Position numbers and translations under genes: made by a program. DNA of 64,000 bases. Origin: CAZSLI01 sp964607705 (GTDB lineage Bacteria > Actinomycetota > Coriobacteriia > Anaerosomatales > PHET01). The stretch is from NCBI GenBank assembly GCA_964607705.1, contig CAZSLI010000012.1, positions 15,246 to 79,245 of the forward strand, read 5' to 3'. Numbering within the stretch: the stretch's first letter is position 1; each line of letters starts with the position of its first letter. Below, piece after piece: positions 58,047-64,000 of the stretch. Under the pieces are notes generated by a model, which was given only the letters and a program-made list of their open reading frames with translations, was not told the origin of the DNA and did no database searches.

Positions 58047-58961
58047 CTAGACCTTGAGGTAGCGCCGCATGGCGAGCGCAGAGCCCAGAAGGCCGATGCA
58101 GATCCCCGCGACCACGAGTGCGAGAGAGATCTGGGACATCGCCGCGCCGCTCAGGCTCATGGCAAGCCACGAGACAGCTTCGCGCAGTCTCGGCAGGATG
58201 AGTGCCTGCAGGCCGAGGAGCGTGAGGATGGCGAGACCCGCGCCGATGAGGGCTTGGAGCACGCCCTCCAGGAGGAACGGGGTGCGGATGAACCAGTTGC
58301 TCGCACCCACGAGCCGCATGATGCCTATCTCCTTGCGGCGCGCGTAGATGGCGATGCGGATGGTGTTGTTGATGAAGATCAGGCTGACGACGGCCAGCAT
58401 GGCGACGAAGACGAACTCGATCACGCGAACGATTCGCGTGAAGGCGAAGAGCTTCTTCACGATCTGCTGGCCGTACTTGAGCGACTCCTCGGGATTGTCC
58501 GGACGGTCTGCCACCTTGGCGAACAACTGGTTCGCCTTGATCTTGGCGACTGCCTGCTCGACCGTACGCGGGTCCTTGAGGGCCACATCGAGCGAGGCGG
58601 GAAGTGGGTTGCCCTCGATCTGATCGATGATCTCAGGCGACTGCGCCATGTCCTTCTTGAACTTCTCGAGGGCGTCGGTCTTGCTCGTGTAGGTCACACC
58701 GTCGACGAGCTGATCGGCGAGGAGGTCCTTTTGGAGCTGATTGACGTCCTCGGTGGCCGCGCCGTCCTTGAGGAAGATCTGGATAGTAACCTTGTCCTCG
58801 ACGCTCTGGACGATGCTGTTCACCACGACGCCGGTCATCAAGAAGATGCCGACGAGCAAGAGTGACAGATAGATGGTGATGACGGCACCAAGGCTCATCA
58901 CCCAGTTGCGGCGGAAGTTCTGCCACGACTCGTTAGCGAAGTACCCGACATTAATCGACAT
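58047..58961 (-). CDS. ftsX: cell-division protein FtsX
   Basis: Permease-like partner of FtsE, 304 aa, four membrane helices: one at about 20-45, then a long extracellular loop (~130 residues), and three between about 190 and 300. GYFANESWQNFRRNWVMSLGAVITI at the start and IRIAIYARRKEIGIMRLVGASNWFIRTPFLLEG before the last helices are typical. The ATG overlaps the ftsE end by 11 bases. FtsEX transmits ATPase cycles to peptidoglycan hydrolases at the septum. Confidence 0.95.
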   Translation of the reverse strand: MSINVGYFANESWQNFRRNWVMSLGAVITIYLSLLLVGIFLMTGVVVNSIVQSVEDKVTIQIFLKDGAATEDVNQLQKDLLADQLVDGVTYTSKTDALEKFKKDMAQSPEIIDQIEGNPLPASLDVALKDPRTVEQAVAKIKANQLFAKVADRPDNPEESLKYGQQIVKKLFAFTRIVRVIEFVFVAMLAVVSLIFINNTIRIAIYARRKEIGIMRLVGASNWFIRTPFLLEGVLQALIGAGLAILTLLGLQALILPRLREAVSWLAMSLSGAAMSQISLALVVAGICIGLLGSALAMRRYLKV

Positions 58962-59727
58962 AGCCGTACACCCCTCGGTCCTGGTCGCGGATGACGCGGC
59001 CGCCCTCGAGAGCGATGACGCGGCGACGCATGTTGTCGACCATGTCGCGGTCGTGAGTCGCCACGAGCACGGTCGTACCGGTCTTATTGATGCGCTCGAG
59101 CAGCTTCATGATGCCGAGCGACGTCTGCGGATCGAGGTTACCCGTGGGCTCGTCGCACAGGAGCAGCGGCGGGCGGTTCACGAAGGCGCGCGCGATGGAC
59201 ACGCGCTGCTGCTCGCCACCGGACAGCTCGTCAGGGTAGCTGTGGATCTTCTCGTCAAGGCCGACGAGCCGAAGCACCTCGGGCACCTGCGTACGGATCA
59301 CGTGCTTACTCTTGCCGATGACCTCGAGAGCGAAGGCGACGTTCTCAAATGCGGTCTTGTTCGGCAGCAGCTTGAAGTCCTGGAACACGCAGCCGATGTT
59401 ACGGCGCAGGTACGGGACCTTCCAGTTCTTCAGCTTCACGAGGTCCTGGCCGGCGACGATGATCTGGCCGCGGGTCGGAAGCAGCTCGCGAAGCAGCAAC
59501 CTGATGAAGGTCGACTTGCCTGAGCCGGAATGGCCCACGAGAAAGACGAACTCGCCAGCGCCGATCTCGACGTTACAGTCGGCGAGGGCCGGCTTCTCGG
59601 CGACGTATGACTTGCTGACTCCGCGCAGGCTGATCATGATCGGCCCGGTACGGGGAGTAGCGGTGACCTCAGGCGTCGGCTGAGCCGACGCTGCGGCGAT
59701 ATCACTCAAGGGAGGCTCCGTTTCCAT
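58951..59727 (-). CDS. ftsE: cell-division ATP-binding protein FtsE
   Basis: 258-aa ABC ATPase: Walker A VGHSGSGKSTF, Q-loop CVFQDFKLL, signature LSGGEQQRVSIARAF, Walker B LLLCDEPTGNLD, H-loop VATHDRDMV. Compared with the usual ~228 aa there is an N-terminal extension of ~30 residues rich in Pro, Thr and Glu. ATG 59637 (MISLRGVSKSYV) would give the usual length. Neither start has a strong ribosome site, so the true start is open. TACACT upstream (minus, around 59750) may be the -10. Confidence 0.93.
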   Translation of the reverse strand: METEPPLSDIAAASAQPTPEVTATPRTGPIMISLRGVSKSYVAEKPALADCNVEIGAGEFVFLVGHSGSGKSTFIRLLLRELLPTRGQIIVAGQDLVKLKNWKVPYLRRNIGCVFQDFKLLPNKTAFENVAFALEVIGKSKHVIRTQVPEVLRLVGLDEKIHSYPDELSGGEQQRVSIARAFVNRPPLLLCDEPTGNLDPQTSLGIMKLLERINKTGTTVLVATHDRDMVDNMRRRVIALEGGRVIRDQDRGVYGYVD

Positions 59728-59771
59728 GCGACGATTCCCGCAGGCAAGTGTAGCAAACGAGCCGCCACAAA

Positions 59772-59794
59772 CCCCCGCCTGAGGCAGACGGGGG
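59772..59794 (-). terminator. terminator of the transketolase operon
   Basis: CCCCCG-TCTGCCTCAGG-CGGGGG-type stem on the minus strand followed by TTTG, 25 bases beyond the transketolase C-terminal gene. Confidence 0.75.
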
Positions 59795-59818
59795 CTGTGG
59801 TGATTTGGTGTGGCGCGT

Positions 59819-60745
59819 CTAACTGAGCAGCTCGCGCGCGGCGGCTGCGATGTGCTCGGCGGTGAGCTTGAAGTGCTCGAGGAGCTCGACCGGGTCGCCC
59901 GAGGTGCCGAAGACGTCGGCTACTCCGATGCGGCGCGTGGGAACCGGGCAGGCCTCGGAGAGCACCTCGGATACCGCAGAGCCCATACCGCCAAGAACGC
60001 TGTGCTCCTCGCAGGTCACGATGCGGCCGGTCTTGGCGACGCTCGCGACCAGCGTCTCGACGTCGAGCGGCTTGACCGTGGCGACGTCGATGACCTCAAC
60101 CGAGACTCCCTCGGCAGCCAAGATGTCGGCGGCCTTGAGCGCCTCGGCGACCTCGACGCCACAGGCAGCCAGCGTGACGTCGGAGCCCTCGCGCAGAACG
60201 TAGGCGCGACCGACCTCGAACTCGAAGTCCTCGGGATAGACGTCCGCGAAGCTTGAGCGCCCGAGCCGGATGTAGAACGGACCGGGCGTCAGCGCTGCGG
60301 CGCGCAGGGCCGACTTCGCGGCGTTGAAGTCTGCAGGCACAAGTACCCGCATGCCCGGCAGGACGCGCATGAGTGCGAGGTCCTCGAGCATCTGGTGGCT
60401 CCCGCCGTCCGGGCCGACCGTCACGCCCGAGTGCGTGGGCGCGAGCTTCACGTCCAGACCGGAGTAGCAGACGGTATTGCGGACCTGGTCGTAGGCACGG
60501 CCTGTGGCGAAGACCGCGAAAGACCCGGTGAAGGCGACCTTACCGCTCACGGCGAGGCCTGCCGCCACATCGATCATGTTCTGCTCAGCGATACCGACGT
60601 TGAAGAAGCGCTCGGGGTAGGCATCGGCGAGCTTCGCCGTGGTGGTCGACTTGGAGAGGTCGGCCTCGACGGCGACGACCTCGATACCCTCGTTTGCGAG
60701 CTCGACAAGCGTCTCGCCGAACGCCTCGCGTGTTGCTCTCGCCAT
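59819..60745 (-). CDS. transketolase, C-terminal subunit
   Basis: 308 aa covering the pyrimidine-binding and C-terminal domains of transketolase: VEADLSKSTTTAKLADAYPERFFNVGIAEQNM (the catalytic Glu in GIAEQNM contacts TPP), YSGLDVKLAPTHSGVTVGPDGGSHQ, and EEHSVLGGMGSAVSEVL. It must pair with the N-terminal subunit one base upstream. Split transketolases are common in anaerobes and archaea and supply ribose and erythrose phosphates without an oxidative pentose pathway. Confidence 0.95.
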   Translation of the reverse strand: MARATREAFGETLVELANEGIEVVAVEADLSKSTTTAKLADAYPERFFNVGIAEQNMIDVAAGLAVSGKVAFTGSFAVFATGRAYDQVRNTVCYSGLDVKLAPTHSGVTVGPDGGSHQMLEDLALMRVLPGMRVLVPADFNAAKSALRAAALTPGPFYIRLGRSSFADVYPEDFEFEVGRAYVLREGSDVTLAACGVEVAEALKAADILAAEGVSVEVIDVATVKPLDVETLVASVAKTGRIVTCEEHSVLGGMGSAVSEVLSEACPVPTRRIGVADVFGTSGDPVELLEHFKLTAEHIAAAARELLS

Positions 60746-60746
60746 G

Positions 60747-61610
60747 CTAGGCGCTCCCTTCGATCACAGTCGCCAACTCAGCCAGCGCCCGCTCGGTCTC
60801 CTCGGCGCTCGGTGCCTTGCCATGCCAGCCGGCGTCCCCCTCCATGAAGGAGACCCCTTTGCCCTTGACGGTGTGAGCGACCACGACCGCCGGACCCTCG
60901 CGGTGGGCGCGCGCATCGAGCAGCGCCCCATTGAGGGCCACCGGGTCATGACCGTCGACCTCGATGGCATGCCAGCCGAACGCCTCGAACTTGCGAGCGA
61001 CCTCACCGAGGCACATGACCTCAGTACAGGCGCCGTCGATCTGAAGCCCGTTCAGGTCGACGATCGCGACAAGGTTGTTGAGTCCCTGGTGCGCCGCGAA
61101 CATCGCGGCCTCCCAGACCTGTCCCTCCTGGAGCTCCCCGTCGCCGAGGAGCACGAAGACCGTGCGATCCTCCATCGCGGGCTCGGCGACCTCGCCGCCG
61201 CGCAGCCCCGCGGCCAGTCCGGATCCGATCGAAAGCCCCTGGCCAAGCGAGCCCGTGGAGACCTCGATGCCCGGCGCCTTCTTGCTGTCGGGATGACCCT
61301 GGAGGATCGAGCCGAGCTTGCGCAGCGTCGCGAGGTGGTCGCGGCCGAAGTAGCCGGCCTCGGCAAGCGCGGCGTACAGCACGGGCGCCGCATGGCCCTT
61401 TGACAGCACGAAGCGGTCGCGAGCGGGCCACGATGGGTCGGCTGGATCGTGATGAAGCACGCCGCCGAAGTACAGGGTGGCGACTATGTCGGCTGCCGAG
61501 AGGGAGCCGCCGGGGTGGCCGCTGCCCGCCTCGGCGATCATCTCCACGATGTCGCGCCGCATACGGTTGGCGACGGTCGCTACACGGCTTGCATCGAACT
61601 CGAACGTCAT
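60747..61610 (-). CDS. transketolase, N-terminal subunit
   Basis: 287-aa TPP diphosphate-binding half: GSGHPGGSLSAADIVATLYF, FVLSKGHAAPVLYAAL, GSLGQGLSIGSGLA and the TPP motif GDGELQEGQVWEAAMFAAHQGLNNLVAIVDLN (GDG...N). ATG 61610 overlaps the upstream YitT gene by four bases (ATGA). Confidence 0.95.
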   Translation of the reverse strand: MTFEFDASRVATVANRMRRDIVEMIAEAGSGHPGGSLSAADIVATLYFGGVLHHDPADPSWPARDRFVLSKGHAAPVLYAALAEAGYFGRDHLATLRKLGSILQGHPDSKKAPGIEVSTGSLGQGLSIGSGLAAGLRGGEVAEPAMEDRTVFVLLGDGELQEGQVWEAAMFAAHQGLNNLVAIVDLNGLQIDGACTEVMCLGEVARKFEAFGWHAIEVDGHDPVALNGALLDARAHREGPAVVVAHTVKGKGVSFMEGDAGWHGKAPSAEETERALAELATVIEGSA

Positions 61611-62494
61611 GACAGCGTCCTCATCTCTTTGAAGCCCTCTCCGATAGTCTCATGCACGTCACTTATAACCACCATGGCGGTCGGGTCGAAGCTTGCGACC
61701 ACCCTCTTGAGCGAGTCGATCTCGTTTCTCGAAAGTACTACGAAGAGCATCTTGCGCGCCTCTCCGGTCCAGACACCGGTGGCCTGCAGGCTCGTCGCGC
61801 CTCGGCCCATCTCGTGGACGATGGTGTAGGCGATCTCATCGTGTTTGGGCGAGATGATGAAGACGGCCTTCTCGACCGATAGGCCTTCGAGCACCGTATC
61901 AATGGTGACCGAGCTGACGAAGATGGCGACCGCACCGTACATCGCGAGCACGGGGCCGAACGCGATGGCGGCGAGCAGCGTCACGCCGGCGTCGATGACC
62001 AGCATCAGCTGACCGACGCCGAACGGGAACTTGCGGGCGACGAGCTGGGCCACGATGTCGGTCCCGCCGGTGTTACCTCCGGCCTTGAAGACAAGACCCA
62101 CGCCGAGGCCCGCGATGGCTCCTCCGTACAACGATGCGAGCAGCAAGTCCTCGCCGCCCAGTGCGGGCACGTAGCGCGTCATCAGTTCGATGAAGACTGA
62201 GAGCGCCACGATGCCGTAGATGGTCTTGGTGGCGTACCGGAGTCCGCGTTCGCGAACCGCGACGGCAAGAAGCACCGCATTCATCAGGAACACCTGCAGG
62301 CCGACCCCGACCGTGAGGCCCGTCGTCGACTTCAGCGCGTAGTAGATGATGGTCGCAAGGCCTGAGACCCCGCCTGCAGCGATCTTGTTGGGGATGAGGA
62401 ACGCGACCAGCCCGTAGGCCGTGAGCGCCAAGCCGACCGTCATGAGGGTGTAGTCACGAAACGGCCGACTCCTGAGCACTGCGCGCACGACCAT
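61607..62494 (-). CDS. YitT-family membrane protein with DUF2179 domain
   Basis: 295 aa from ATG 62494 (GGAGGGGG upstream, one-base overlap with the preceding stop). About six hydrophobic segments with FLIPNKIAAGGVSGLATIIYY and VFKAGGNTGGTDIVAQLVARKFPFGVGQLMLVID, both characteristic of YitT/YqfU. The C-terminal soluble domain (KAVFIISPKHDEIAYTIVHEMGRGATSLQATG) is DUF2179. Probable transporter; substrate unknown. Confidence 0.9.
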   Translation of the reverse strand: MVVRAVLRSRPFRDYTLMTVGLALTAYGLVAFLIPNKIAAGGVSGLATIIYYALKSTTGLTVGVGLQVFLMNAVLLAVAVRERGLRYATKTIYGIVALSVFIELMTRYVPALGGEDLLLASLYGGAIAGLGVGLVFKAGGNTGGTDIVAQLVARKFPFGVGQLMLVIDAGVTLLAAIAFGPVLAMYGAVAIFVSSVTIDTVLEGLSVEKAVFIISPKHDEIAYTIVHEMGRGATSLQATGVWTGEARKMLFVVLSRNEIDSLKRVVASFDPTAMVVISDVHETIGEGFKEMRTLS

Positions 62495-63297
62495 CACAAG
62501 CCCCCCTCCGGTGTAGAGGCGAACGGCCCTCTCGGCCAATCGGCCACTCCCCCAGCGTCAAGCCGCGGCCTCTCCCGCTTGCCAAGGAGAAACGACAGCA
62601 CGCCCGCGGCATCGCGGTTTACGAGCCGGTCCTCGGCGATGCCGAGCTCCTCGGCAACGGCGAGGGCGGCGTCGAAGCGGCCCACGTGAAGAGCATAGTG
62701 TGCGTCGGAGCCGATGGCGATGGGTGCGCCCGCATCGAGAGCGGCGCGCGCGTACTCGCGTTCGACGTCGCTCGATGCGCCCCGTGCGCCGGTGGGCGCA
62801 AAGGAATGGTCGTTGAGTTCGAGGATAACGTTGTGCCGGACCGCGGCCTCAACCACGGCGTCGCGGTCAAGCGGGAATTCGTGCTCGTTGCCAGGGTGGG
62901 TGACCTGGTCGACGAAAGGGTTGGCCATGGCGCGCAGGAGTGCATCCGTGTTGCGTGCGCGGTCCTTCTGGTCGAAGCCTGTCATCGGGTGGAAGCCCAC
63001 GGCTACGAAGTCGAGGAGGCACAGGAGCTCGTCGGGCAGATCGATGCCGTTGTCGGTGTCCGCAGTAACGTTGGCTTCACAGCCCTTGAGGACGCGCACC
63101 CCGTCGAGCAGGCTGGGAGCGGCCTTCAGGTTCCAGAAGTACCACGGATGAGCGCCCTGGGGCACGGTGGGTCCGTGGTCCGTGATCGCGATGAGCTCGA
63201 GTCCCTTGGCGCGGGCCGTCCAGACGTTCTCGGTCAGCGTGGAGTACGCGTGGCCAGACGCGACCGTGTGGGTGTGCAGGTCCGCCAGCAGGCGCAC
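62494..63297 (-). CDS. PHP-domain phosphoesterase (YcdX-like)
   Basis: 267 aa. Metal ligands in DLHTHTVASGHAYST, ITDHGPTVPQ, GCEANV, GFHP, THPGN, ELNDHS and GSDAHYALHVG match the trinuclear PHP site of the YcdX group. Family members hydrolyse phosphates, but the natural substrate of YcdX-like proteins is unsettled. It begins three bases after prfB and is coupled to the YitT gene. Confidence 0.9.
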   Translation of the reverse strand: MRLLADLHTHTVASGHAYSTLTENVWTARAKGLELIAITDHGPTVPQGAHPWYFWNLKAAPSLLDGVRVLKGCEANVTADTDNGIDLPDELLCLLDFVAVGFHPMTGFDQKDRARNTDALLRAMANPFVDQVTHPGNEHEFPLDRDAVVEAAVRHNVILELNDHSFAPTGARGASSDVEREYARAALDAGAPIAIGSDAHYALHVGRFDAALAVAEELGIAEDRLVNRDAAGVLSFLLGKRERPRLDAGGVADWPRGPFASTPEGGL

Positions 63298-63300
63298 GTG

Positions 63301-64000
63301 CTAGGCCTCCCCGTCGACGGAGCCGACCGTCGGCTGCTCGCCGACCCGCCAGCGGTGATAGCCGATGACGAACTGCTCGATGTCGCCGTCGAGCACTGCG
63401 TCGACGTTGCCGGTCTCGATGCCGGTCCTGACGTCCTTCACGAGCTGATAGGGATAGAGCACGTAGTTGCGTATCTGGCTTCCGAACGTGATCTCGCGCT
63501 TGGGCCCGCGTAGCTCGTCGAGCTCCGCCTCACGCTTCTCCTTCTCGAGTTCGTAGAGCCGCGAGCGAAGGATGGACATCGCAGCATCCTTGTTCTTGTG
63601 CTGTGACTTCTCGTTCTGGCAGGTGACAACGAGCCCGGACGGCAGGTGCGTGATGCGTACCGCCGAGTCGGTGGTGTTCACACTCTGGCCGCCGGGACCG
63701 CTCGACCGGTAGACGTCGATACGCAGGTCCTCTTCTCGGATGTCGACTTCGACGTCATCCGGGAGCACAGGGAGCACCTCGACCCCTGCGAACGTGGTCT
63801 GCCGACGCTTCTTTTCGTCCGTGGGGCTGATGCGGACGAGCCGGTGAACGCCCATCTCCGAGAGAAGCATCCCGTAGGCATTGCGGCCGTGGACCGTGAA
63901 GACGGCGCGATCGATGCCGAGTTCCACCCCTGCGGGCGCGTCGTGGAGGTCGAGCTTCCACTTCTTGCGCTCGCAGTACTTGGTGTACATGCGCAGCAGC
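63301..64000 (-). CDS. prfB: peptide chain release factor 2, 5' end outside window
   Basis: About 233 C-terminal residues of a class I release factor. GGQ catalytic motif in YRSSGPGGQSVNTTDSAVRI; RF2-type context GVHRLVRISPTDEKKRRQTTFAGVEV. The stop-codon-reading tripeptide is SPT (codons 63828-63820), where RF2 normally has SPF; RF1 would have PAT or PVT. The flanking RRQTTF threonine that contacts the third base is kept. Many genes here end in TGA, so UGA reading is needed. The N-terminus and any programmed frameshift site lie beyond the right edge. Confidence 0.9.
   Translation of the reverse strand, partial: LLRMYTKYCERKKWKLDLHDAPAGVELGIDRAVFTVHGRNAYGMLLSEMGVHRLVRISPTDEKKRRQTTFAGVEVLPVLPDDVEVDIREEDLRIDVYRSSGPGGQSVNTTDSAVRITHLPSGLVVTCQNEKSQHKNKDAAMSILRSRLYELEKEKREAELDELRGPKREITFGSQIRNYVLYPYQLVKDVRTGIETGNVDAVLDGDIEQFVIGYHRWRVGEQPTVGSVDGEA

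Overview
This 64 kb window is high in GC and almost all of it is coding. Nearly every gene lies on the minus strand, so most of the window probably follows the direction of replication. Only three genes are convincingly on the plus strand: a 97-aa four-cysteine protein at 20235, a hydrogenase maturation protease at 31249, and a 141-aa acidic protein at 56279. The gene content suggests an anaerobic, deep-branching actinobacterium of Coriobacteriia or OPB41 type. The grounds are Gram-positive regulation (T-box, ArgR, terminator-bearing infC leader), a split transketolase, an Mvh-type NiFe hydrogenase with an HdrA/MvhD-like partner, and leaderless-looking promoters. The taxon is an inference. No insertion sequence, prophage or CRISPR array is visible.

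Layout, left to right. (1) 1-6926: arginine operon argC-J-B-D-F-R-G, read from a strong promoter with an 18-bp ARG-box-like palindrome between -35 and -10. (2) 7061-10944: pheS-pheT behind a T-box leader. (3) 10966-11819: a SipW-like signal peptidase and its probable exported substrate. (4) 12028-20000: infC-rpmI-rplT, with an apparent AUC start on infC and an attenuator-like leader, then thrS, a zinc-ribbon membrane protein, folC and valS. (5) 20235-27253: the small cysteine protein, clpX-clpP-tig, tRNA-Leu and a secreted subtilase. (6) 27467-28071: five tRNAs (Lys, His, Arg, Gly, Pro). (7) 28139-31200: murI-MBL-rph-rdgB, with overlapping genes.

(8) 31249-35837: NiFe hydrogenase module. It holds MvhG-like and MvhA-like subunits, a large HdrA-like/ferredoxin/MvhD fusion whose FAD-binding signatures have decayed, an 80-aa companion and a maturation protease. 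(9) 36052-46449: a complete chemosensory operon of Pil-Chp/Frz character: PATAN-domain protein, CheR-TPR, CheY, a PilB/GspE-like pseudo-ATPase, two CheW, an MCP without a sensor domain, CheA-REC and CheB. The pseudo-ATPase keeps the family fold and zinc cysteines but has lost the Walker A lysine, Walker B and His box. It is the most novel-looking element here. (10) 46504-50556: a membrane protein, small proteins, a UroD/MtaA-like protein and a PAS-GGDEF-EAL protein with a divergent EAL site.

(11) 50718-56162: tmRNA (ssrA) and smpB, an M42 aminopeptidase, a geranylgeranyl-reductase-family flavoprotein and RNase R. tmRNA, SmpB and RNase R together form the ribosome-rescue and decay set. (12) 56279-64000: a small acidic protein, a CtpA-type protease, ftsX-ftsE, split transketolase, a YitT-family membrane protein, a PHP-domain protein and the 3' part of prfB. 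The RF2 codon-recognition motif reads SPT rather than SPF.

Start codons were chosen from Shine-Dalgarno spacing, promoter position and family conservation. Several therefore differ from the longest possible ORF.
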